Source: F22 sp963668535
GTDB lineage: Bacteria > Bacteroidota > Bacteroidia > Bacteroidales > Bacteroidaceae
DNA: 64,000 nucleotides
Direction: 5' to 3'
Assembly: GCA_963668535.1 (NCBI GenBank)
Contig: OY764867.1
Coordinates: forward strand, 1,736,001-1,800,000
Under the pieces are notes generated by a model. It had not been told where the DNA came from, ran no database searches, and saw nothing but the letters and a program-made list of their open reading frames with translations. Positions 20,153 through 28,418 of this stretch are shown in pieces; the first letter of the stretch is position 1, and each line of letters starts with the position of its first letter. The position numbers and the translations under genes are program-made.

Positions 20153-21123
20153 TTAAAAAAATAATATGGAGCTGTCTCATACTATATGGGGCAGCTCTTA
20201 TTACTTTTAGTGCTGCGGCTCAACAACACCGGATAAGGATTATGTGGTGGAATGTGGAAAATTTATTCGATTGTGAAGATGATTCTTTAGCAATGGATGA
20301 TGAGTTTTTACCCCAGGCATCAAAACATTGGACAAAACATAGGTACTATAAAAAACTATGGCAAATAGCTCAAGTGCTTTCTTCCATGGGAGATACCGTG
20401 CCTAGTATTGTTGGTTTAGCTGAAGTAGAAGGAGATACCCCATTGCGTGATTTAACACGTTATACACTAATAAACTTAGCTCCATATAAATACATTTGTA
20501 CACACGGCCATGATAAACGAGGGATCCAAGTCGCCATGCTGTATGATCCGAGACGGTTTTCTATATTGGATGTCAAAGAAGTGAGTGTGAGTCATGAATC
20601 ATTACTTACTCGAGACTATTTGCATGTTACAGGGGTATTGTCGCACCAAGATACTTTAGAAGTTTACCTTTGTCATTGGCCTAGTCAATGGGGAGGAGCT
20701 AGGGCATCAGAATATAAAAGACTGTTCGTTTCCAAATGTTTCCAGAGAGATATTTCAGTGACTATTCAAAAGCATCCTAATAGAAATGTCTTAGTCCTTG
20801 GTGACTATAATGAAGAAAGCAAAGCCCCAGCACTTAAACAGCTTATAAACAAATGCCATTTGGTTGATTGTGTTGCTAGTTATACGATCAAAGATACCGA
20901 TACAGGTACTCATTATTATAAAGGACGGTGGAGTATATTAGACCATATATTGGTCTCACAAGATTTGACGAATAGAATCGATCAAGGTGGTATTTGGAAA
21001 ACATCTTATCTATTGGAAAAAGATACTCGTGGATGTACTAAACCTAATAGAACGTATATAGGTCCTTGCTATCATGGTGGATATAGTGATCATTTACCTG
21101 TCTATTTGGATGTGCTATACTAG
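20149..21123 (+). CDS. secreted endonuclease/exonuclease/phosphatase family protein
   Basis: A 324-residue exported protein. It starts at GTG within the GTGA overlap with the pepD stop; no in-frame ATG precedes the signal peptide (about residues 1-25, ending SAAAQ). The EEP fold is shown by MWWNVENLFD, GLAEVEGD (catalytic Glu), LGDYNEES and the closing YSDHLPVYLDV (catalytic Asp-His). The family includes DNase I-like nucleases, inositol-phosphate phosphatases and sphingomyelinases; sequence alone does not say which. A periplasmic or surface phosphodiesterase role is the safest reading. Co-transcription with pepD is likely. Confidence 0.88.
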   Translation: MIKKIIWSCLILYGAALITFSAAAQQHRIRIMWWNVENLFDCEDDSLAMDDEFLPQASKHWTKHRYYKKLWQIAQVLSSMGDTVPSIVGLAEVEGDTPLRDLTRYTLINLAPYKYICTHGHDKRGIQVAMLYDPRRFSILDVKEVSVSHESLLTRDYLHVTGVLSHQDTLEVYLCHWPSQWGGARASEYKRLFVSKCFQRDISVTIQKHPNRNVLVLGDYNEESKAPALKQLINKCHLVDCVASYTIKDTDTGTHYYKGRWSILDHILVSQDLTNRIDQGGIWKTSYLLEKDTRGCTKPNRTYIGPCYHGGYSDHLPVYLDVLY

Positions 21124-21183
21124 TATTGAATTGTAGGAATGTAGCTTGAATATGGCTATTTTTCTTATCTTTACAGTGAAATA

Positions 21184-21215
21184 TTTGCCAATGTGAAAGA
21201 TATATGTTACTTTTG
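21184..21215 (+). promoter_or_regulatory. promoter of the his operon
   Basis: TTTG at 21184-21187, 20 bases, then TACTTTTG at 21208-21215. This is a textbook Bacteroidota promoter. It predicts a transcript starting near 21222, about 22 bases before the leader peptide. Confidence 0.8.
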
Positions 21216-21243
21216 TCAGTGTTAAGATATAAAAGTAGAAGAC

Positions 21244-21291
21244 ATGGTTTATACTGCTTCACATCATCATCATCATCATTCTCACGGATAA
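21244..21291 (+). CDS. hisL: his operon leader peptide
   Basis: A 15-residue ORF reading MVYTASHHHHHHSHG, then TAA. Six consecutive CAT codons plus one CAC give seven histidines in fifteen residues. It lies between the his promoter and an intrinsic terminator, upstream of hisG. This is the classical form of an attenuation leader: ribosome stalling on His codons when charged tRNA-His is scarce would favour an antiterminator. The composition is far too skewed to be chance at this location. The sequence is unrelated to the enterobacterial leader, so it arose independently or diverged completely. Confidence 0.9.
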   Translation: MVYTASHHHHHHSHG

Positions 21292-21314
21292 ATTTCGGGA
21301 GCTGATCGTGATGC

Positions 21315-21399
21315 ATCTTATCTTAGCAGTCATACAGACAATATCATAACACATATAAGATCTCAGGAGAGCAACCGAAAGGATGTCTCTCCTTTTTTT
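21315..21399 (+). promoter_or_regulatory. his attenuator (antiterminator and terminator)
   Basis: The terminator stem AGGAGAG (21365-21371) pairs with CTCTCCT (21387-21393), followed by seven T. ATCTTAT (21315-21321) is complementary to ATAAGAT (21355-21361), which lies just before the terminator arm and could form a competing upstream stem. The antiterminator pairing is inferred; the terminator is plain. The element sits between the leader stop and hisG. Confidence 0.8.
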
Positions 21400-21470
21400 G
21401 TGCCTGTATGATAATATATATGGCACAAGTAATACAAAGTGATCAATTTACTCATTAAAATATTTATACT

Positions 21471-22322
21471 ATGTTGCGTATCGCAGTACAAGCCAAAGGA
21501 CGTCTATACGAAGAGACGATGAACATGCTTCAAGAAGCTGATATAAAAGTCAGTAGTGCTAAACGTAAATTACTCGTGCAGTCACCAAATTTTCCAGTAG
21601 AAGTGCTATTTTTGCGCGATGATGACATTCCACAAACTGTTGCTACAGGTATGGCTGATATAGGCGTGGTGGGAGAGAACGAATATGCTGAAAAGAAAGA
21701 AAATGCTACTATTGTAAAGCGTTTAGGATTTAGTAAGTGTCGTTTGTCCATTGCCATTCCCAATAGTATTGATTATCCAGGTCCTCAATGGTTAGAAGGA
21801 AAGAAAATAGCCACAAGCTATCCAGTTATCTTACGAGATTTTTTGAATCAAGTAGGAGTTAAGGATTGTGAGATCCATGTGATAACAGGTTCTGTAGAAG
21901 TGTCTCCATCTATAGGATTAGCAGATGGTATTTTTGATATTGTAAGTTCTGGTTCTACATTGGTAAGTAATCGACTAAAAGAAGTTGAGGTCGCTATGCA
22001 ATCAGAGGCCTTACTGATCGGTTATCCAGGAATGTCGGAAGATAAACAAGCTATTTTAGATGAATTGATGTTTCGTCTTGACAGTGTGAAACGTGCTGAA
22101 GATAAGAAATATGTCATGATGAATTTGCCCAAAGACAAAATTGAAGATATGGTAGCAGCACTTCCAGGAGAGAAAAGTCCAACAATTATGCCGCTAGCGG
22201 ATAAGGGTTGGTGTTCTGTTCATACTGTTGTAAATGAACATTGTTTCTGGGAAATCATTGGTAAACTGAAAGAACTAGGTGCCGAAGATATTTTGGTACT
22301 TCCTATTGAAAAAATGATCTAG
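21471..22322 (+). CDS. hisG: ATP phosphoribosyltransferase, long form
   Basis: A 283-residue first enzyme of histidine synthesis, condensing ATP with PRPP. The catalytic part opens MLRIAVQAKGRLYEETM and contains GMADIGVVGENEY and the PRPP-loop region DGIFDIVSSGSTLVSN. The C-terminal ~75 residues (from about 210, MMNLPKDKIEDMVAALPG ... VVNEHCFWEIIGKLKELGAEDILVLPIEKMI) form the ACT-like regulatory domain that binds histidine, so it is the long, HisZ-independent form. It is the first structural gene after the attenuator and is thus subject to both attenuation and feedback. Confidence 0.97.
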   Translation: MLRIAVQAKGRLYEETMNMLQEADIKVSSAKRKLLVQSPNFPVEVLFLRDDDIPQTVATGMADIGVVGENEYAEKKENATIVKRLGFSKCRLSIAIPNSIDYPGPQWLEGKKIATSYPVILRDFLNQVGVKDCEIHVITGSVEVSPSIGLADGIFDIVSSGSTLVSNRLKEVEVAMQSEALLIGYPGMSEDKQAILDELMFRLDSVKRAEDKKYVMMNLPKDKIEDMVAALPGEKSPTIMPLADKGWCSVHTVVNEHCFWEIIGKLKELGAEDILVLPIEKMI

Positions 22323-22344
22323 TTATTTATAAAATCTTGCCATT

Positions 22345-23253
22345 ATGTTGAATGACCTACTAGCTAAAATCCGGTATAAAGTTCGTTATGGTACCCAAGT
22401 CGAATGGTTTAACTTTTTGTATTTGCTTACAAGAAAGAAGCATGTGTATATTCCCAAAATAGCTTCAATTGATGAGACTATCGACAAAATAATAAAAGAC
22501 AAGTGCTCCATTAGCCGATTCGGAGATGGAGAAGTCATGCTTACATTAGCGCATAAAAATATACGTTATCAAGTGGGAAGCGAAGAATTGGCTTCCAAAT
22601 TGACTGAGGTGTTGACTTCTAATGTAGAAGGACATTTGATTGGTTTATCAGATGTTTTTTGTGATTTGTATAGATACAATCGAAAAGCACGACGTTTTTG
22701 GCGTACTCACTTTTATTTATTTGAAAATCTTTGGTTGGATAGATTAAATCCCAATAAGCAATATTACAATACCTTTGTATCTCGTCCATATATGGATTTT
22801 GCTGATCGTTCTCATAGTTTGGAATGGTTTCAACATATGAAGCAAATATGGCAAGATAGAGATGTCGTTTTTATCGAAGGTGCCAAAAGTCGTTTGGGAG
22901 TTGGTAACGATTTGTTTGATAATGCACGCACTATTCGTCGTATTATAGGTCCTCCGCAAAATGCTTTTGAAAAAAGAAATGAAATTATTCGTGAAACGAG
23001 TAAACTCAACAAAGACGTCTTGATTATATTGGCCTTAGGTCCTGCGGCCACTATTTTGGCTTACGAGTTACATAAATTGGGGTACCAGTCCTTAGATATG
23101 GGACATGTAGATGTCGAATATGAATGGTGTCGAATGGGAGCTACCCAAAAAGTAAACCTAGCTACCAAGAATGTCAATGAGGTGTCGGGTGGTCACACAG
23201 TACAAGATGCTGGAGATTTATACCGATCTCAGATTATTGCTCGAATAGAATAA
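22345..23253 (+). CDS. GT-D fold (DUF1792) glycosyltransferase
   Basis: A 302-residue protein without signal peptide. The motif ISRFGDGEVML at about residues 53-63 is the hallmark of DUF1792/GT-D sugar transferases (RFGDGE), and LGYQSLDMGHVDVEYEW near residue 250 supplies the second conserved Asp/Glu patch. Such enzymes transfer sugars onto glycoproteins or surface glycans. It sits 22 bases after hisG and 17 bases before hisD on the same strand, so it must share the his transcript, yet has no known role in histidine synthesis. Composition resembles the neighbours. Acceptor and donor are unknown. Confidence 0.82.
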   Translation: MLNDLLAKIRYKVRYGTQVEWFNFLYLLTRKKHVYIPKIASIDETIDKIIKDKCSISRFGDGEVMLTLAHKNIRYQVGSEELASKLTEVLTSNVEGHLIGLSDVFCDLYRYNRKARRFWRTHFYLFENLWLDRLNPNKQYYNTFVSRPYMDFADRSHSLEWFQHMKQIWQDRDVVFIEGAKSRLGVGNDLFDNARTIRRIIGPPQNAFEKRNEIIRETSKLNKDVLIILALGPAATILAYELHKLGYQSLDMGHVDVEYEWCRMGATQKVNLATKNVNEVSGGHTVQDAGDLYRSQIIARIE

Positions 23254-23270
23254 CACATATACAAGAAGAA

Positions 23271-24554
23271 ATGATAGAAACTATACGATTTCCTGAGAAA
23301 TCACAGTGGCAAGACGTTTTAGCTCGACCTCTTTTAGCGAGTAAAGATTTGCAGTCTATTGTGCAACCTATAATAGAGGATGTACAAAAAGAGGGTGATC
23401 AGGCAGTGATAGCTTATGAAAAGAAATTTGATGGATGTACATTGTCAAGTTTAGCAGTTACAGAGGAAGAATTTCTATCTGCTGAAAAGGAAATAAGTCA
23501 ACAGCTAAAAGAAGCTATAATAATAGCGCATCAACAGATTGTTGCTTTTCATAAGTCACAAGTATTCGAGTCTGTTGTCGTGGAAAATAAACCGGGTATT
23601 CGTTGTTGGCAAGAAGCACGAGCCATCGAACGAGTAGGATTGTATATACCAGGTGGTACTGCTCCTTTGTTTAGCACTGTATTAATGCTTGCCGTACCAG
23701 CAGCTATTGCGGGGTGTCATCAGATAGTCTTATGCACGCCTCCTAACAAAGAAGGAAAGATACATCCAGCCATTTTGTATGCTGCAACTTTGGCAGGTGT
23801 TACCAAGGTATATAAAACAGGCGGTGTACAGGCAATTGCCGCTATGGCTTATGGTACAGAATCTATCCCTAATGTCTATAAGATTTTTGGTCCAGGCAAT
23901 CAATACGTAACAGCTGCTAAGCAATACGTAAGTCTTCGTGATGTCGCTATAGATATGCCAGCAGGACCTTCTGAAGTAGAAGTCCTTGCTGATGAAATGG
24001 CGAATCCCGTTTTTGTTGCAGCTGATTTATTATCACAAGCAGAACACGGTGTTGATAGTCAGGCTATACTGATAACTACTTCTGAAAAACTAGTACGAGA
24101 AGTGCAAGATGAAGTCGCCAAACAACTAGATGTTCTACCTAGACAAGAATTCGCTGCACAGGCTTTAAGTCATAGTCGAATCTTATTGGTTCATGATATA
24201 AACGAAGCTATAGCGATGACCAATGCGTATGCCCCCGAACATTTAATCGTGCAAACTCAAAATTATATGGATATAGTTCCACGTATAATCAATGCGGGTT
24301 CAGTCTTTTTAGGTCCATATAGTTGTGAGAGTGCTGGAGATTACGCTTCAGGTACAAATCATACTTTGCCTACCAATGGATATGCTCGTGCATATAGTGG
24401 GGTTAACTTAGATAGTTTTATACGTAAGATTACTTTTCAAGAATTGACTCAAGAAGGAATCAATACCATTGGGCCAGCTATTGAATTGATGGCAGCTACA
24501 GAACAATTACAGGGGCACAAGAATGCCGTGACTGTTCGATTAAATAAGAATTAA
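23271..24554 (+). CDS. hisD: histidinol dehydrogenase
   Basis: A 427-residue enzyme for the last two oxidations from histidinol to histidine, NAD- and zinc-dependent. Visible landmarks: VGLYIPGGTAPLFSTVLMLAVPA, GPGNQYVTAAK, the zinc and catalytic segment LLSQAEHGVDSQ, APEHLIV (catalytic Glu-His) and the late CESAGDYASGTNHTLPT, with a further ligand region. Length is normal. It lies third in the his operon, 17 bases after the glycosyltransferase gene and 27 bases before hisC. Confidence 0.97.
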   Translation: MIETIRFPEKSQWQDVLARPLLASKDLQSIVQPIIEDVQKEGDQAVIAYEKKFDGCTLSSLAVTEEEFLSAEKEISQQLKEAIIIAHQQIVAFHKSQVFESVVVENKPGIRCWQEARAIERVGLYIPGGTAPLFSTVLMLAVPAAIAGCHQIVLCTPPNKEGKIHPAILYAATLAGVTKVYKTGGVQAIAAMAYGTESIPNVYKIFGPGNQYVTAAKQYVSLRDVAIDMPAGPSEVEVLADEMANPVFVAADLLSQAEHGVDSQAILITTSEKLVREVQDEVAKQLDVLPRQEFAAQALSHSRILLVHDINEAIAMTNAYAPEHLIVQTQNYMDIVPRIINAGSVFLGPYSCESAGDYASGTNHTLPTNGYARAYSGVNLDSFIRKITFQELTQEGINTIGPAIELMAATEQLQGHKNAVTVRLNKN

Positions 24555-24581
24555 TTGCTTTAAGCAACAAAACAAATAATC

Positions 24582-25646
24582 ATGGAGAGAACTCTAGCAC
24601 AATTAGTGAGGCCTAATATTTTGGCTTTGAAAGCTTACTCGTCAGCGCGTGATGAATTTCAAGCTCAAGAAGGGATGGATTATGTTTATTTTGATGCAAA
24701 TGAGAATCCTAATGAACAAGAACAGGTTGCTATAAACCGTTATCCTGATCCTCGACAAATAACTGTAAAAAAAGAGATTGGGCGTCAACGCGGGCTACAC
24801 CCAGATAATCTATTCCTTGGCAATGGTAGCGATGAAGCAATTGATGTGTTATTTCGTGTCTTTTGTGAGCCTAGATTAGATAATGTTGTGGCCATCAATC
24901 CAAGTTATGGAATGTACGCTGTATGTGCACACATTAATGATGTGGCATTAAAGGAAGTGCCTCTGAATAATGACTTTTCTTTGAATGTTGAGGCAGTGCA
25001 GAAAGCTTGCGATGCTCATACTAAAATGATTTTTCTATGTTCTCCTAATAACCCTTCTGGAAACTTGTTGAAAAGAGAACATGTGCTTAATATCATTGAA
25101 GGTTTTGATGGTATAGTCATTCTTGATGAGGCTTATATTGATTTTGCCCCCGAAGGTAGTAGCTGGTGTGGATTGTGGGAGAAATATCCACGTTTAGTTG
25201 TGCTGCAAACCTTTAGCAAGGCTTGGGGAGCAGCAGCCATACGACTCGGTTTAGCATGGGGATCTACGGAGATCATCGAATTGATGAACAAAGTGAAATA
25301 CCCATATAATGTCAATTTACTTACTCAGAAAAAAGCACTTGAAGTTTTAGCGAATGCTAATCAAGTACAAGTACAAATGAATGAGATTTTGAGTGAGCGT
25401 AATCGTTTGCTTGAAGCTTTAGAGCATATGGATGAGGTGGAAGAGGTGTTCCCTACAGATGCCAACTTTATACTAGTGCGTGTAAAAGATGCCAATGCAT
25501 TATATGATTATTTGATTGGTCGAGGCGTAATCGTCCGTAATCGTCATAAACAATTGCACTGTGAGAATTGTTTGCGTATTACAGTTGGACTCCCTCATGA
25601 AAATACCGCATTGTTGAAAGCTATTGAAGCATATTCTGTAAAATAA
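24582..25646 (+). CDS. hisC: histidinol-phosphate aminotransferase
   Basis: A 354-residue fold-type I PLP enzyme converting imidazole-acetol phosphate to histidinol phosphate. It shows FDANENP near the N-terminus, LGNGSDEAIDVLF, CSPNNPSGN, LDEAYIDFAPEGS and the PLP-lysine segment QTFSKAWGAAAIRLGLAWG; the closing CLRITVGLPHEN holds the substrate-binding Arg. Length is normal. The gap to hisB is only six bases, indicating coupled expression. Confidence 0.96.
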   Translation: MERTLAQLVRPNILALKAYSSARDEFQAQEGMDYVYFDANENPNEQEQVAINRYPDPRQITVKKEIGRQRGLHPDNLFLGNGSDEAIDVLFRVFCEPRLDNVVAINPSYGMYAVCAHINDVALKEVPLNNDFSLNVEAVQKACDAHTKMIFLCSPNNPSGNLLKREHVLNIIEGFDGIVILDEAYIDFAPEGSSWCGLWEKYPRLVVLQTFSKAWGAAAIRLGLAWGSTEIIELMNKVKYPYNVNLLTQKKALEVLANANQVQVQMNEILSERNRLLEALEHMDEVEEVFPTDANFILVRVKDANALYDYLIGRGVIVRNRHKQLHCENCLRITVGLPHENTALLKAIEAYSVK

Positions 25647-25652
25647 ACGAGC

Positions 25653-26789
25653 ATGAAAAAGAAAGTATTATTTATAGATAGAGATGGTACCCTTGTAGTA
25701 GAACCTCCAATAGACTATCAATTAGACGCCTTGGAAAAATTAGCTTTTGTCCCAGGGGTTATGAAACACCTAGGGTTTATTCGTGAGAAGCTAGACTTTG
25801 AATTTGCAATGGTAACGAATCAAGATGGTTTGGGCACTGATTCGTTTCCAGAAGATACATTTTGGCCACCACATAATTTGATGTTACAAACACTAGCTGG
25901 TGAAGGCATTACTTGGGACGAAATCTTTATTGATAAGACTATGCCAGAAGAGCATGCCCCTACGCGTAAACCAGCAACAGGTCTGTTGACCAAATATATC
26001 GATAATGAAGCCTATGATTTGGCTGGAAGTTTTGTTATAGGTGATCGTTATACAGATGTACAATTGGCCAAGAATCTAGGATGCAAAGCCATATATATGC
26101 AACTTGACAATGCTGATACTCGTCAAGACTTAGCAGATAAGCATTTGACCGATACATGTGCACTCATTACGACGGATTGGGCATTGGTTGCACAGTTCCT
26201 TTTTGCAGGAGAGCGTACCGCTACGGTACAACGCACAACAAAAGAAACAGATATCTATGTATCTGTAGGACTCGATGGAAATGGCACTTGTGATATTTCG
26301 ACTGGTCTTGGTTTTTTTGATCATATGTTAGAACAAATAGGCAAACATGGTGGTATTGACTTGACGATACGTGTTCAAGGTGATTTGCAAGTAGATGAAC
26401 ACCATACTATTGAAGATACTGCTTTGGCCCTTGGTGTGTGTCTCAAGAAAGCCTTAGGAGATAAACGTGGTATTGAACGCTATGGTTATTGCTTACCTAT
26501 GGATGATTGTCTTTGTGCGGTTGCTCTAGATTTTGGTGGTCGTCCATGGTTGGTGTGGGATGCTGAATTTAACAGAGAAATGGTGGGAGATATGCCAACA
26601 GAAATGTTTCTGCATTTTTTTAAATCTCTTAGTGATGCTGCTTTAATGAACCTAAATGTAAAAGCGGAAGGAGCGAATGAACACCACAAGATTGAAGGTG
26701 TATTTAAAGCTTTTGCACGTGCGCTGAAGATGGCTATACGTCGGGATATCTACAAGTATGAACTTCCATCAACCAAAGGTGTGTTGTAA
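25653..26789 (+). CDS. hisB: bifunctional histidinol-phosphatase / imidazoleglycerol-phosphate dehydratase
   Basis: A 378-residue fusion. Residues about 1-170 are a HAD phosphatase (FIDRDGTLVVEPP with the nucleophile Asp pair; VIGDRYTDVQLAKNLG), acting on histidinol phosphate. Residues about 185-378 are the dehydratase with its two manganese-binding His motifs DEHHTIEDTALALG and NEHHKIEGVFKAFARALK. The fusion is the form also found in enterobacteria. It is the last gene of this his cluster; hisH, hisA, hisF and hisI are not in the window and must lie elsewhere. Confidence 0.97.
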   Translation: MKKKVLFIDRDGTLVVEPPIDYQLDALEKLAFVPGVMKHLGFIREKLDFEFAMVTNQDGLGTDSFPEDTFWPPHNLMLQTLAGEGITWDEIFIDKTMPEEHAPTRKPATGLLTKYIDNEAYDLAGSFVIGDRYTDVQLAKNLGCKAIYMQLDNADTRQDLADKHLTDTCALITTDWALVAQFLFAGERTATVQRTTKETDIYVSVGLDGNGTCDISTGLGFFDHMLEQIGKHGGIDLTIRVQGDLQVDEHHTIEDTALALGVCLKKALGDKRGIERYGYCLPMDDCLCAVALDFGGRPWLVWDAEFNREMVGDMPTEMFLHFFKSLSDAALMNLNVKAEGANEHHKIEGVFKAFARALKMAIRRDIYKYELPSTKGVL

Positions 26790-26811
26790 GTGATACAAAA
26801 GCAAGGGTTGA

Positions 26812-26843
26812 TTTGTTCGGCCCAGAAAAAACCATTATATTTG
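26812..26843 (+). promoter_or_regulatory. promoter of serS
   Basis: TTTG at 26812-26815, 20 bases, then TATATTTG at 26836-26843; 39 bases before the serS start. It shows that serS has its own promoter and is not only an extension of the his operon. Confidence 0.8.
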
Positions 26844-26882
26844 CGCTTCTAGAAAGATAATCAATTTAAACAATATACTAGT

Positions 26883-28157
26883 ATGTTGACCATCAAACAG
26901 ATTACAGACCAAAAAGAGGCTGTTATCGCAGGATTGAAGAAGAAGCATTTTGCTGATGCAGAGTCTGTTATTGAACAAATTCTAGCCTTCAACGATAAGC
27001 GTAAAAAAACGCAAGCACAATTAGATGAGCAATTAGCTGAAGGAAAGAAAGCGGCTAAGCAAATCGGAATGTTGATGAAACAAGGTAAGCAAGAAGAAGC
27101 TACTGCTATTCGTGAGAAAGTGGCTGCTTACAAGGATAGTAATAAAAAGCTTGAAGCAGCGATGAATCAAGCAGAAGAAGATATGAAGCAGTTGCTTTAC
27201 ACTGTACCAAACGTACCTCATGCAAGTGTTCCAGAAGGGCATTCAGATGCAGATAATGTGGTAGAACGCGAAGGTGGAGATCCTGCTAATCTTCCAGAAA
27301 ATGCTTTACCTCATTGGGAATTAGCTAAAAAGTATGATTTGATCGACTTTGAACTAGGTGTGAAAATCACAGGTGCAGGTTTCCCAGTGTACAAGGGTAA
27401 AGGTGCTCGTCTTCAACGTGCTCTGATTAATTTCTTTATGGATGAGGCTGCTAAAGCAGGTTATGCTGAAGTAGAAGTGCCTTATTTAGTTAATGCAGCT
27501 TCGGGTTATGGTACAGGACAACTTCCTGATAAAGAGGGACAAATGTATCATGATGCAACAGATGATTTGTATTTGATTCCTACAGCTGAAGTGCCTGTAA
27601 CAAATATTTATCGAGACGTGATTCTAGATGAAAGTCAGTTGCCTATCAAGAATTGTGCTTATTCAGCATGTTTCCGTCGTGAAGCTGGTAGCTATGGTAA
27701 AGATGTACGTGGTTTGAATCGTCTACATCAATTTAATAAAGTTGAGATTGTACGTATTGATACTCCAGAACATTCTTACGAGTCTTTGGATGAGATGCTT
27801 GCTCATGTAGAAGGATTGGTTCAAAAATTGGAATTGCCATATCGTATTCTTCGTCTATGTAGCGGTGATGTCAGTTTTACATCGGCTATTACATTTGACT
27901 TTGAAGTATATAGTGCTGCACAAGAACGTTGGTTGGAAGTCTCTTCTGTTTCCAATTTCGAATCTTACCAAGCTAATCGTTTGAAGTGTCGTTACAAAGG
28001 AAAAGATAGAAAAGCCGAATTATGTCACACATTGAATGGTAGTGCCTTGGCTTTACCTCGTATTATGGCTGCATTGTTAGAGAATCATCAAACACCTGAA
28101 GGTATTGTGATTCCTGAGATCTTGCGCCCATATACAGGATTTGATATTATCGACTAA
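26883..28157 (+). CDS. serS: serine--tRNA ligase
   Basis: A 424-residue class II synthetase charging tRNA-Ser. Residues about 1-110 form the long antiparallel coiled coil that contacts the tRNA variable arm (Lys/Glu/Gln-rich). Catalytic motifs: motif 1 near GFPVYKGKGARLQRAL, the serine-binding TAEVPVTN, motif 2 in ACFRREAGSYGKDVRGLNR(L)HQF and motif 3 around LNGSALALPRIMAALLEN. Length is normal. It is followed by an unusual nested palindrome array and then a bidirectional terminator. Confidence 0.98.
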   Translation: MLTIKQITDQKEAVIAGLKKKHFADAESVIEQILAFNDKRKKTQAQLDEQLAEGKKAAKQIGMLMKQGKQEEATAIREKVAAYKDSNKKLEAAMNQAEEDMKQLLYTVPNVPHASVPEGHSDADNVVEREGGDPANLPENALPHWELAKKYDLIDFELGVKITGAGFPVYKGKGARLQRALINFFMDEAAKAGYAEVEVPYLVNAASGYGTGQLPDKEGQMYHDATDDLYLIPTAEVPVTNIYRDVILDESQLPIKNCAYSACFRREAGSYGKDVRGLNRLHQFNKVEIVRIDTPEHSYESLDEMLAHVEGLVQKLELPYRILRLCSGDVSFTSAITFDFEVYSAAQERWLEVSSVSNFESYQANRLKCRYKGKDRKAELCHTLNGSALALPRIMAALLENHQTPEGIVIPEILRPYTGFDIID

Positions 28158-28167
28158 AACAGTAGTC

Positions 28168-28308
28168 TACCTCCTAAGAGGTGTATGAATCATATGACAT
28201 AGATGCTAGTCATTTTTGCAAGCGCTTGCAAAATGACTAGCATCCTGATATATAGCAATTCGCAAGCGCTTGCAGATTCGTATACAAGCGCTTGCGAATT
28301 AGGAGGTA
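28168..28308. repeat. nested palindrome array with three GCAAGCGCTTGC-type cores
   Basis: Outer arms TACCTCCTAA (28168-28177) and TTAGGAGGTA (28299-28308) are perfectly complementary. Inside are a 41-base hairpin (28203-28243, 20-bp arms with one bulged T, centred on GCAAGCGCTTGC at 28218-28229) and a second perfect 16-bp inverted repeat (28257-28272 with 28285-28300), each arm of which carries a CAAGCGCTTG palindrome. All three cores are self-complementary. It lies between the convergent serS and trpB. Confidence 0.9.
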
Positions 28309-28331
28309 CTTTGATAGGAAATATAGACAAA

Positions 28332-28371
28332 AAACTCCTGCCTTGAATGTCAATATTCAAGGCAGGAGTTT
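28332..28371. terminator. bidirectional terminator between serS and trpB
   Basis: AAACTCCTGCCTTGAAT (28332-28348) pairs perfectly with ATTCAAGGCAGGAGTTT (28355-28371). An A-run precedes it, so the trpB transcript ends in a U-tract. On the plus strand it would also terminate serS. Confidence 0.9.
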
Positions 28372-28418
28372 CAGTATTTAAGGTCTAAATCTTTGAGTTT
28401 AGTCCTTGTTGTCTGAGA

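Noticed and set aside
21044..21316. Minus-strand ORF of 90 codons with an Asp run
   Set aside because: The Asp run is the reverse complement of the His codons of the leader peptide; the frame is a shadow overlapping two plus-strand genes.
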